From positions 682,001 through 746,000 of the forward strand of contig NZ_WUAG01000002.1 in NCBI RefSeq assembly GCF_009828855.1: a stretch of DNA of 64,000 nt. The letters run 5' to 3'. The notes below the pieces were generated by a model. It was given only the letters and a program-made list of their open reading frames with translations. It had not been told where the DNA came from and ran no database searches. Both the position numbers and the translations under genes were made by a program. The stretch's first letter is position 1. The number at the start of each line of letters is the position of its first letter. Source of the DNA: Psychromonas sp. L1A2 (GTDB lineage: Bacteria > Pseudomonadota > Gammaproteobacteria > Enterobacterales > Psychromonadaceae). Positions 20,597 through 28,318 of this stretch are shown here, piece by piece.

Positions 20597-21805
20597 TTAA
20601 GCCTTTGGTGTAAAGTGTTTAACTAATTTTGGATTCGCAATAAGGTCACATTTTTGATTTTCATAACTCGGAGCAACGGCTTTAAAAGTTTCTAAAACTT
20701 CAAAACCATAGTTGTCATCTCCCATTGCTATGTATGTATTTTGCTTAACATGATGAGAACCAGGCTCCATACTTACATCGCCATTTGGACCTTTAAAATT
20801 AATTTCACCACTTTCTAACGCTGTGTATACAGATTTTGATTTAAATGACCCTGCTTTTTCAACAGAGTTAGCCCAAAGGTGAACGGCATTCCAAGCGGTA
20901 ACGGCTTCAGGTGAAATAGTTTGTCCCTTTCCGTAAACTTCAGCCCATTTCTTTAAAAAGGCTTTATTTTCAGGATTATCTAAACTCGAAAAATAGACAT
21001 GACTTGAGACAATACCTTTACCTGCATTCGGCGTGAGTAAAACTTGTTCATTAGCTGTACTATAATTTGACGATACAACGGGGATACTGTCTTTCAGACC
21101 AGCTGAAGTAAATTGCTCTAAAAAGCCCACTTGATTTGGACCGACTGGAATAGCAACAACGAAATCAGGTTTAGCTCGCTGAATTTTTTGAATAGTAGGG
21201 GTATAATCAGTAACGGTAAGTGCAAGAAAATCTTCTCCAACAACCTCACCATTAAATTGTTTTGCGTATTCGTGATACCAAAGAGCAGAAATAGTCCCAT
21301 AATTGTAATCAGGAGCCATGATAAACATTTTCGGGCCATATTTTTTTATTGCCCATTCAACCAATGGTTTAATTTGTTGAGAAGCTGAAGGAGCCGTTAC
21401 AAATGTTTGCTTGTCACAAGCACCACCTTCATACAAAGTACTATAAAAATATGGAATATTAGCTTTTCTAAAAATGGGGCGTATGGCTTCTCTAGATGAA
21501 CTTGTCATACCGCCAAACACAACTGCAGGTCTATCTCGAAGCACAGTGGTATTCGCATATTGTGTATATTTACTCAGCTCTGATTGTGTATCATAAGTAA
21601 TTAAATTAAGCTTCTCTCCAAGCAAACCACCCTTAGCATTAATATCATCAATCGCTAATTTCACCGCGTTGCTTTGCATTACTCCAAATATACTAAAACT
21701 ACCTGTTACGTCATAAATAGCACCGACATTAACATCTGCAAATGTAGAACTAGCCCCAAAAACTGCACCACATACAAACATACTTTTGATAATATAATTT
21801 TTCAT
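20597..21805 (-). CDS. urtA: Urea/short-chain amide ABC transporter substrate-binding protein (UrtA/FmdD-like)
   Basis: 402 residues with a Sec signal peptide (about 1-23, ending SSTFA before DVNVGAIYD), placing it in the periplasm. The type I binding fold shows GGMTSSSREAIRPIF and FYSTLYEGGACDKQ, matching the UrtA/FmdD group and resembling the same blocks of the AmiC-like protein downstream. It opens the operon, and a terminator-like hairpin lies 48 nt upstream of its start. The Methylophilus homologue FmdD binds short amides and urea. Urease genes are absent here while an amidase is present, so an amide is more likely than urea as ligand. Confidence 0.85.
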   Translation of the reverse strand: MKNYIIKSMFVCGAVFGASSTFADVNVGAIYDVTGSFSIFGVMQSNAVKLAIDDINAKGGLLGEKLNLITYDTQSELSKYTQYANTTVLRDRPAVVFGGMTSSSREAIRPIFRKANIPYFYSTLYEGGACDKQTFVTAPSASQQIKPLVEWAIKKYGPKMFIMAPDYNYGTISALWYHEYAKQFNGEVVGEDFLALTVTDYTPTIQKIQRAKPDFVVAIPVGPNQVGFLEQFTSAGLKDSIPVVSSNYSTANEQVLLTPNAGKGIVSSHVYFSSLDNPENKAFLKKWAEVYGKGQTISPEAVTAWNAVHLWANSVEKAGSFKSKSVYTALESGEINFKGPNGDVSMEPGSHHVKQNTYIAMGDDNYGFEVLETFKAVAPSYENQKCDLIANPKLVKHFTPKA

Positions 21806-21842
21806 TACTTAGTCCTTCCTTAGCTAAATTATAAATTTAAGG

Positions 21843-21900
21843 CAAAAAAAAACGCAGCTGAATAAATCAAAGTTTAAAACTTTGTATTTATTCAGCTGCG
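21843..21900 (-). terminator. Leader terminator upstream of the amide operon
   Basis: A near-perfect 48-nt hairpin (21853-21900): 14-bp outer stem CGCAGCTGAATAAA, one mismatch, 8-bp inner stem CAAAGTTT, 1-nt loop. On the minus strand it is followed by nine T. It lies between the start of the urtA-like gene (21805) and the upstream DNA, so it would end transcription before the operon unless antiterminated. Confidence 0.85.
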
Positions 21901-21907
21901 CCGCTGA
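21892..21907 (-). promoter_or_regulatory. Candidate antiterminator hairpin (ANTAR RNA target)
   Basis: On the minus strand TCAGC-GGCGCA-GCTGA forms a 5-bp stem with a 6-nt loop. Its 3' arm is part of the 5' arm of the leader terminator, so the two structures exclude each other. ANTAR targets are hexaloop hairpins of which the second overlaps a terminator in this way. The loop is not the canonical A1/G4 type (position 4 is G, position 1 is G), and no clean first hexaloop hairpin was found, only an AGGG/CTCT hexaloop and a CTTAATT/AATTAAG stem upstream. Confidence 0.45.
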
Positions 21908-22571
21908 TTCTTTGCTTAATTCACATAAAAATAAAAATTAAGAGTAATTACCCTATCTTATTTAAATATTTTAATCAACATAATAAAACACTTTATATTC
22001 ATCTTTAAGCATATTTCTGTTAATTGACGTGGTGATTAATAATAAAATGAAACAGTTTTTCTAATTTTTTCAGGCAACCTTTTATTTTTAAAATGACACA
22101 AGCGAGCTAATATCTATCATTGCAAATAATTGTTCGGCTTTGCTCACTCCCTCAGCTTATTATCCTAAGTTTGACAAACAAAAGAGCCACTTACTGTTAA
22201 TTTATGTTTTAAACTTAACTTTTGAGTCCGATATGTAGATTACAGATTTAGTCTATGTCCGTTACCATTCAAGGTGCAACATTCAGCAAATGATGAAGAG
22301 AACAGAGACTATGCTGAAAGGGCAAGATCTAACGGGTTAAATCGACACTTTCTAATAACGAAGATATTTACTTCGCGGCTTGTCCTAACAGTCGTTAGCT
22401 GAAAACCCACTCTGCGTTGCCACCTTCGATAAGGGCTCGCCATTGTGAGCATGTTGTTATCATGTCGCCGCTTGATTTGGAGACTAAGCTAACGATAACA
22501 AAGCACTTTGAACGATCATTGATATAACAGCGAATCCAAAATAAAAATATAATAATGTGCCTTGAATAACT
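21901..22571. other. Non-coding region upstream of the amide operon
   Basis: No gene is supported. The part next to the leader (about 21901-22140) is AT-rich and must hold the operon promoter; no sigma-54 (GG/GC) or good sigma-70 pair was identified. The part at 22256-22510 is copy 2 of a dispersed repeat. Confidence 0.55.
22256..22510 (+). repeat. Dispersed repeat family R250, copy 2
   Basis: Partner of the copy at 6110-6380, with the identical block at 22324-22345 and further matches at both ends (ACCATTCAAG, TTCGATAA, GCCATTGTGA). On the minus strand it includes a short frame ending WRALIEGGNAEWVFS, which looks like fossil or spurious coding and is absent in the other copy. Confidence 0.6.
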
Positions 22572-22607
22572 AAACATGCCGCTTTAATAAAGCGGCATGT
22601 TTCTTTT
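22572..22607 (-). terminator. Terminator downstream of ygiW-like gene
   Basis: A 14-bp perfect stem AAACATGCCGCTTT / AAAGCGGCATGTTT with a 3-nt loop (22572-22602). T-rich sequence follows on both strands, so it may act in both directions. Confidence 0.7.
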
Positions 22608-22621
22608 AAGCTTATTAAACG

Positions 22622-22969
22622 TTATTTTAGAAGCTCTAAATGCTCAACATCAATCTTAGTTTCAGACCAATCACTATCCACTTCACCGGTAATACGAATT
22701 TTATCTTCAGGTGTCACGGTAATCTGACGGAAATCTTTACCTTCTATTTCAACCATCACTTCACCGGTTTGATCTCTGAATAAATAATGTTCTGAAGACG
22801 TTTGTTTGATTAACTTACCTTGTAGCGCAACTTTACTATCATCAGCGAGTTCAATAGCTTCTTTAACAGTTAACGTTTGTATTGAGGTAGCGCCTGGACC
22901 AACGAATGCTGCAAAAGCGCTAAGAGAAAATAAACTAGTGAATAGAACGACGATTAAACCTTTAAACAT
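22622..22969 (-). CDS. YgiW/YdeI family OB-fold stress protein
   Basis: 115 residues with a Sec signal peptide (1-20, ending LSAFA) and a BOF (bacterial OB-fold) domain, so probably periplasmic. Family pattern is VKEAIELADDSKVALQGKL, then YLFRDQTGEVMVEIEGKDF, then DKIRITGEVDSDW and the C-terminal IDVEHLELLK. E. coli relatives YgiW and YdeI are linked to stress and peptide tolerance. The gene stands alone between repeats. Confidence 0.85.
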   Translation of the reverse strand: MFKGLIVVLFTSLFSLSAFAAFVGPGATSIQTLTVKEAIELADDSKVALQGKLIKQTSSEHYLFRDQTGEVMVEIEGKDFRQITVTPEDKIRITGEVDSDWSETKIDVEHLELLK

Positions 22970-23364
22970 AAATACCCTCTTCTTTAAAAAAGTGAAAGTC
23001 GACTTTAATTATTTACTTTATTAACTAATAAACCACTAAGCTAATACTGATACCAAAAGAATTAATAAGGTGATCATTCTTGCTGGTTAAAATTCCCCCT
23101 AACTGCGTTGTGAGTTTTGAAGTGAGAACAACTATCTCCTACAGCTCACGCCTTATTAGTGTTAATTTTTCCTGCGCAATCTCTGATCACTTATTTAATT
23201 CCATTGGTATAATAAAACAATAGTTTGAACATAAAGTGCCATAATAATTAAAGCGCTCACTATTTATGACTAGCGATATTAATGATCGTTCAAGACTAAT
23301 TTAGTCGCTTATAAAAGATTAAAACTTAGTCGTCCATAAAAAGGTAATAGTATCAGCCTACATA
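22970..23364. other. Non-coding region holding MITE-like element copy A
   Basis: No gene seen. About 160 of these 395 bases are the MITE-like repeat at 23050-23210. The rest is AT-rich. Confidence 0.6.
23050..23210 (+). mobile_element. MITE-like element, copy A (161 bp)
   Basis: Starts ATACCAAAAGAATTAA and ends in the imperfect complement TTTAATTCCATTGGTAT; the 27-bp terminal inverted repeats match at 22 positions. Nearly identical copies of exactly the same length are at 24687-24847 and, inverted, at 42544-42704. It carries no reading frame, so it would need a transposase from elsewhere. Flanking bases are TGA and TAA, so no perfect 3-bp target duplication is seen here. Confidence 0.75.
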
Positions 23365-23841
23365 TCAATTCAATAACAGCTCACTTTCAATAGGGTGAAA
23401 TACACTACAAGCATCTATTAATGCTTTTGCTGTTAATTTAGGTACACCATAAGCTTCTGTCGTCACTTGATAAACGTCTTTCACTTTATCCAACAAAATA
23501 GCAAAATCACCGTCTCCTGTTAGTAAAATAATAGTATCAACAGAAGGTGCAACTTCCATCACATCAATGGTAATTCCAACATCCCAATCGCCCTTTGCTG
23601 TGCCATCGCTACGTTGAATAAAAGGTTTAAGTTTTACATCAAATCCCACGTATTTTAAAACTTCTTGGAATTTCTGTTGTTGGTTATCACCGCGATCAAT
23701 CGCATAAGCATAGGCACAAACGATCTCACCCTGAGCTGATATTTGTTGCCACAACTTACGATAATTAAACTGTTTTCCATAGGCTTGGCGAGTGGTGTAA
23801 TAGATGTTTTGAATATCAGCAAAAATAGCAATTTTTTTCAT
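23365..23841 (-). CDS. NYN domain protein, LabA/DUF88 family (copy 1)
   Basis: 158 residues of the NYN (PIN-like) nuclease fold, predicted to be a cytoplasmic metal-dependent RNase. Acidic metal-site positions are visible in IFADIQNIYY, GDWDVGITIDVM and LLTGDGDFAILL. A near-identical paralogue is at 29.4-29.9 kb. A tag gene lies upstream in the same orientation. No Shine-Dalgarno is obvious. The biological role is unknown. Confidence 0.82.
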   Translation of the reverse strand: MKKIAIFADIQNIYYTTRQAYGKQFNYRKLWQQISAQGEIVCAYAYAIDRGDNQQQKFQEVLKYVGFDVKLKPFIQRSDGTAKGDWDVGITIDVMEVAPSVDTIILLTGDGDFAILLDKVKDVYQVTTEAYGVPKLTAKALIDACSVFHPIESELLLN

Positions 23842-23959
23842 GGGGAATAGTCACCTTGTACCACGTTGGGAAATAATGTTTAAACTCTGGTAAGTATAAA
23901 TAGAGTATCATTTTCCTACACTGACTTTTCATCTTGTTAACAAAACGTCTATTTTAAAT

Positions 23960-24529
23960 TTATTCACAAATCTTAAAACGAAAACAGTCCGTTGTATGGT
24001 CATTAATTAAACCAACAGATTGCATAAAGGCGTAAGTGGTTGTTGGCCCTAAAAATTTAAAGCCTTTTTTCTTCAACTCTTTACTGATCAAGGTAGATAA
24101 ATCCGTTGATGCAGGTACTTCTTCACTTGATTTCCAATGACCAACGAGGGTTTTGTTGTCAGTAAATTGCCAGATATAGTCAGAAAAACTGCCGTGCTCT
24201 TGCTGTACATTTAAGATACATTGCGCATTATTAATAATCGCCGATATTTTGGCTCGGTGTCGAACAATTCCAGTATCCAAAAGTAGTGCTTCAACCTTGG
24301 CATCATCAAATGCCGACACGGTGTTGAGATCAAACTGATTAAAAGCAGCTCGATAACCTTCACGTTTATTTAATATGGTATGCCAACTTAATCCCGACTG
24401 ACATAGTTCTAAAGAAAGTGCTTCAAATAGTTTTATATCATCATAAATAGGAACGCCCCATTCGGTATCATGGTAATTTTCTTCCAATTTGGTTTTTAAA
24501 GCCCACTGGCATTTTTTTGTTTGGTTCAT
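23960..24529 (-). CDS. tag: DNA-3-methyladenine glycosylase I
   Basis: Removes 3-methyladenine from alkylated DNA in base excision repair. 189 residues from ATG 24529; a TTG start two codons upstream is possible but less likely because the second copy of the gene aligns at the ATG. Zinc-site residues are the N-terminal Cys (KCQWAL) and His (YHDTEWGVP) and the C-terminal NDHTTDCF. LSWHTILNKREGYRAAF is the family hallmark. A nonsense-mutated duplicate is at 31.96-32.52 kb. Confidence 0.93.
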   Translation of the reverse strand: MNQTKKCQWALKTKLEENYHDTEWGVPIYDDIKLFEALSLELCQSGLSWHTILNKREGYRAAFNQFDLNTVSAFDDAKVEALLLDTGIVRHRAKISAIINNAQCILNVQQEHGSFSDYIWQFTDNKTLVGHWKSSEEVPASTDLSTLISKELKKKGFKFLGPTTTYAFMQSVGLINDHTTDCFRFKICE

Positions 24530-25262
24530 TTGCAATGATGGCCTTTGAATGTGTTGGGTTGGATTTGTTTTTATACAGTAATGAAAAGGTAAAGATTTGG
24601 TTAGTTTTGAGTTGGTTTGTTTTTTACTTGAAAGGTTATTATTAGTTTTAAACTCGTCTGCGCTCGTCGGATCATTTTGATTATTAATACCAAAAGAATT
24701 AATAAGGTGATCATTCTTGCTGGTTAAAATCCCCCCTAACTGCGTTGTCAGTTTTGAAGTGAGAACAACTATCTCCTACAACTCACGCCTTATTAGTGTT
24801 AATTTTTCCTGCGCAATCTCTGAACACTTATTTAATTCCATTGGTATAATTGCAGTGGTTTCGCCCTGTCGGCGACTTTACTTTCTCTAGACCAGTAGAG
24901 ACTTTTCATCCACAACAGGCAAAGAAAGCTAGCACGACTCGCTTTTAAATCCTTCATTTTAAACGTACCGTTTAGAGTGCAAAGGGTACGCAGAGCTTAG
25001 CCCGCTCTATAACTATGCTATCGTATAAATCGCTCCATGTACTAGCCTCAACTAACCCAAACATCCTGTTTGTTGTTACTAAAATGAATCCATCGTTTAG
25101 GAAAGCTCAACGGTGGGAATGAATGTAGCCACATTGACCTAAACTTTATCGTAACTAATTGAATTCCCTAACTCGCCTCGATAATCACAAAAATTTCAGC
25201 ACTGGCTGTCAGCACTGGCTGTTTAAATATCTTTTATACAATCATTTTCAATAAAGCGCTCA
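24530..25262. repeat. Non-coding repeat-rich region: duplicated tag flank, MITE copy B, dispersed module
   Basis: 24538-24660 matches the flank of the second tag copy (32531-32640). A dispersed module (CTCGTCTGCGCTCGTCGG ... TTTTGATTA ... TTCGCCCTGTCGGC) follows at about 24655-24885 and is interrupted by the 161-bp MITE. 24950-25160 matches 32750-32940 (CCTCAACTAACCCAAACATCC, CTCAACGGTGGGAAT, TTATCGTAACTAATTGA). No gene is supported. Confidence 0.7.
24687..24847 (+). mobile_element. MITE-like element, copy B (161 bp), nested in a dispersed repeat
   Basis: Same orientation and length as copy A, with one change in the right inverted repeat (TGAACAC for TGATCAC). It interrupts a module that is continuous elsewhere (reverse complement of 33062-33132 and 33752-33824), so the empty site is visible. 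Taking the element as TACC...GGTA, the flanks are TAA on both sides, a possible 3-bp target duplication. Confidence 0.78.
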
Positions 25263-26222
25263 TTAACCAGAATTCAGGTTAAGTAGAGTCTGTCGTGGAG
25301 TCTCACCAAACAGGCGTTTATAATTCTGGCAGAACAGACCTAGATGAAAAAATCCATAGTTAAATGCAACCTCAGAAATCGTTTGAAACTCTTCGTTACT
25401 TTGTAATATGCGTCTTGTCTGGTTAAGTCGGGTTATTTGGATATATTGCTTGGGAGAGATTCCATAACATTGAGCAAAAGTATATTGAAGTGTACGACGA
25501 CTAACATGTACCGCAGAGCATATTTCATTCATAGTGATAGGAGATTTAAGCCGTGATTCTGTCAGATATTCTTGAATTCTCACCATGATACGTTGGCGTT
25601 GAAGCGATGTAACGTGGGCTAAAGGTGTTTGTTGTGCTTTACTGAGTAATTCCAGAACCGCATCTTGAATAATAGACTCATGGGTCTTAGTGCTCCAGTT
25701 ATTACCTTTTGGCTGTAACAATAAAGAAAGATATTGTCTGAATTTGTGTAACTCATATGGCGATACTTTATCCAACCAAAGGCCATCGCTACCGTCGTCA
25801 TAAAGTTCTTCCTTTGTTTGATCTGTAAGATCACTAAAAAAACTACGCTTCAGCACCAAACCATAAATAGAGAAATCATCGGGTGTTAATAATTCAAAAT
25901 CTTTAGCACCTGGTCGACACAAAAATTGATTCGAACTGGTTTGCTCATTATTAATGCGACAACTTTTATTATTACTACTAAATCCCAACCAAAGTCCGCC
26001 GTTTTCTATCCTGCATTGTTGTCGTAAGCTATGGCTGGTATCTTCACGAAATATATGAATATGAGGAAAGTGCAGTTCATTAATAACCCCAAGAAAATGC
26101 CCCTGACTAATTTGATCAAACTCCTGATCCCAATTTTTTAGGTTAGCAGCCTGATGATTTGCATCATTAGAGTGAATTGTGCTCAGCATTAGTGCGTTAC
26201 TTTTTAATGCTAATCCATCCAT
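25263..26222 (-). CDS. AraC family transcriptional regulator
   Basis: About 319 residues. The C-terminal AraC/XylS domain (about 215-315) has two helix-turn-helix units: MNEICSAVHVSRRTLQYTF and ISEVAFNYGFFHLGLFCQNY, ending FGETPRQTL. The N-terminal 200 residues are a variable sensor region. ATG 26222 is chosen over the ATG at 26228 because AAGGAG directly abuts the latter and is 6 nt from the former. It is divergent from the TRAP transporter genes, which it probably controls. The inducer is unknown. Confidence 0.85.
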   Translation of the reverse strand: MDGLALKSNALMLSTIHSNDANHQAANLKNWDQEFDQISQGHFLGVINELHFPHIHIFREDTSHSLRQQCRIENGGLWLGFSSNNKSCRINNEQTSSNQFLCRPGAKDFELLTPDDFSIYGLVLKRSFFSDLTDQTKEELYDDGSDGLWLDKVSPYELHKFRQYLSLLLQPKGNNWSTKTHESIIQDAVLELLSKAQQTPLAHVTSLQRQRIMVRIQEYLTESRLKSPITMNEICSAVHVSRRTLQYTFAQCYGISPKQYIQITRLNQTRRILQSNEEFQTISEVAFNYGFFHLGLFCQNYKRLFGETPRQTLLNLNSG

Positions 26223-26407
26223 TTTCATCTCCTTGTTTCATCACATGAACCAATATAGTGCTTATGCTTCTTATCTTATTGTTAAATATACTATTTTCAT
26301 CTTTGCCGATTTTTGATACTGGTTAGGTACGAAAATAGCTACTGCTTATTAAATAGCTGCTGATTTTAATTCAGCAAAAACTGAACCAATTCGCATAAGG
26401 ACACCAG

Positions 26408-26917
26408 ATGCCTGGTTTTATTCTTTTTTATATTAAATATGTTGATAAATTTAATTATGTTATTGGCCGCATTGCGATGTACGGCATCTTTGTAATGGTT
26501 GGCATACTTTTATGGTCTTCTATTTCTAAGACTTTTTTCTTTCCATCTCTTTGGACATTGGAGTCTGCGCAGTTTGTTATGGCGGGTTATTACATCCTCG
26601 GTGGTGCTTACGCGATCCAACTAAAGGCGAATGTTCGCATGGATCTTTTTTATGGAGAGTGGTCGATAAAAAAACGTGCTTGGATGGATTTATTTACTGC
26701 CTTCTTTCTGATTTTTTTCCTGTGTGTACTGCTTTATGGTGGTTTGGAAAGCATGCTTTATTCACTTAAATATGGACAGCGCACCAATACAGCTTGGCGC
26801 CCACTTATATGGCCAATTAAAGCCGTTATGTGTACAGGGTTTGGCATGATGATCTTACAGTCCATTTCAGAATTTTTTAAAGATATAGCCATTATTCGCG
26901 GAGTAGAAATTAAATGA
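26408..26917 (+). CDS. TRAP transporter small permease (DctQ family)
   Basis: 169 residues with four hydrophobic segments (about 15-40, 48-70, 92-112, 133-155), the topology of DctQ. The pattern GGAYAIQLKANVRMDLFY is typical of family members. It is the first gene of a DctQ-DctM-DctP operon and overlaps the large permease gene by 4 nt (ATGA). The divergent AraC regulator and 186-nt intergenic region suggest local control. Confidence 0.88.
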   Translation: MPGFILFYIKYVDKFNYVIGRIAMYGIFVMVGILLWSSISKTFFFPSLWTLESAQFVMAGYYILGGAYAIQLKANVRMDLFYGEWSIKKRAWMDLFTAFFLIFFLCVLLYGGLESMLYSLKYGQRTNTAWRPLIWPIKAVMCTGFGMMILQSISEFFKDIAIIRGVEIK

Positions 26918-28233
26918 GTTATGAACTGATCGCAATCGCGATGTTTGCCTCAATGGCATTATTAATGGCAACTGGCCAACGTGTATTTGCAGCAATAGGC
27001 GCGGTAGCATCAATTGCCGCAATTATGTTGTGGGGAACAGGTGGTGCAGAAATTCCTTTTACCGCTGCAATGAAAGTAATGAATTGGTATCCGATGCTTA
27101 CTTTACCGATGTTTATCTTTATGGGTTATGTTCTCTCTGAATCTAAAATAGCCGATGACCTGTATAAAATGTTCCATATATGGATGGGACCTATGCCAGG
27201 TGGGCTTGCTATCGGTACGATAGGTCTTATGGTATTGGTTTCAGCAATGAATGGGCTTTCTGTAGCAGGTATGGCTATCGGCGCGACGATTGCATTACCA
27301 GAATTACTAAAACGTGGTTATAACAAAAAGATGGTGACGGGTGTTATCCAAGCGGGTTCCTCTCTTGGCATTTTAGTACCTCCTTCTGTTGTACTCGTTT
27401 TATACGCAATGATTGCACGCCAACCCGTCGGTCAGCTGTGGCTAGCTGGAATTATTCCCGGCCTAATTATGGCTGCACTATTTATACTCTACATTGTCAT
27501 TTGCTGTCGTATTAATCCTTCTTGGGGCCCTGTACTGAGCAAAGAAGAACGCGATATCCCTAGAGCAGAAAAATTAGGTTTACTTAGAGCTGGATTGCTC
27601 CCTATTGGCATTTTTGCAGTCATGATGGTCCCTTTTGTAAACGGCTGGACCAGTTTAGTAGAAAGCTCTGCAATTGGTGCTATTGCAGCCTTTATGGCCG
27701 CCGTTTTTAAAAAACGTATGACCAAAGTCGTATTTGAAAATTCTATACGTAATACATTGGGTATCTCTTGTATGTTCATGTGGATCATACTCGCCGCGCT
27801 AGGTTTTGGTGCTATCTTCGACGGCCTTGGAGCGGTCAAAGCAATCGCAGATCTGTTTACTGAGCAGTTAGGTTTAAGTCCATGGACCATCCTTATTTTA
27901 ATGCAGCTATCTTTTCTGATCATGGGAACCTTCCTTGATGATACAGCGATGCTGGTTATTGTTGCGCCGCTGTTTGTACCACTGGTACATGCCCTTGGCT
28001 TTGACTTAATTTGGTACGGCATACTCTATACCATCACCTGTCAGATTGCGTACATGACACCACCATTCGGTTATAACTTGTTTTTAATGCGAGCAATGGC
28101 TCCACCAGAGATTTCACTACGTGACATTTATAGCTCAATCGGTCCTTTTGTCGGCATTATGATTTTCGCACTTATTCTTATCATGGCTTTCCCACAGCTC
28201 GCTTTGTGGTTACCAAATTATGTTTACGGATAA
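26914..28233 (+). CDS. TRAP transporter large permease (DctM family)
   Basis: 439 residues and about 12 membrane segments, the sodium-coupled translocation subunit. DctM family blocks are ATGQRVFAAIGAVAS, MFIFMGYVLSESKIADDLY, GIVIPPS-type sequence (here GILVPPSVVLVLYAMIA) and the C-terminal MTPPFGYNLFLMRA. Coupling with the DctQ gene is shown by the 4-nt overlap. Confidence 0.92.
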   Translation: MSYELIAIAMFASMALLMATGQRVFAAIGAVASIAAIMLWGTGGAEIPFTAAMKVMNWYPMLTLPMFIFMGYVLSESKIADDLYKMFHIWMGPMPGGLAIGTIGLMVLVSAMNGLSVAGMAIGATIALPELLKRGYNKKMVTGVIQAGSSLGILVPPSVVLVLYAMIARQPVGQLWLAGIIPGLIMAALFILYIVICCRINPSWGPVLSKEERDIPRAEKLGLLRAGLLPIGIFAVMMVPFVNGWTSLVESSAIGAIAAFMAAVFKKRMTKVVFENSIRNTLGISCMFMWIILAALGFGAIFDGLGAVKAIADLFTEQLGLSPWTILILMQLSFLIMGTFLDDTAMLVIVAPLFVPLVHALGFDLIWYGILYTITCQIAYMTPPFGYNLFLMRAMAPPEISLRDIYSSIGPFVGIMIFALILIMAFPQLALWLPNYVYG

Positions 28234-28318
28234 CAGCACCATTAGTACTTTTAGTTAAGTCAATATTTACTTTGGGCGGGCTAAAGTTCGTCATTTATGA
28301 ATCAACAGGAGAAATTTT

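Noticed and set aside
20597-21805. Urea-specific transporter with urease
   Set aside because: No urease genes are in the window, and the nearby amidase and AmiC/AmiR favour an amide. Urea cannot be excluded.
21901-22140. Sigma-54 promoter of the amide operon
   Set aside because: No GG-N10-GC pair was found at suitable distance on the minus strand.
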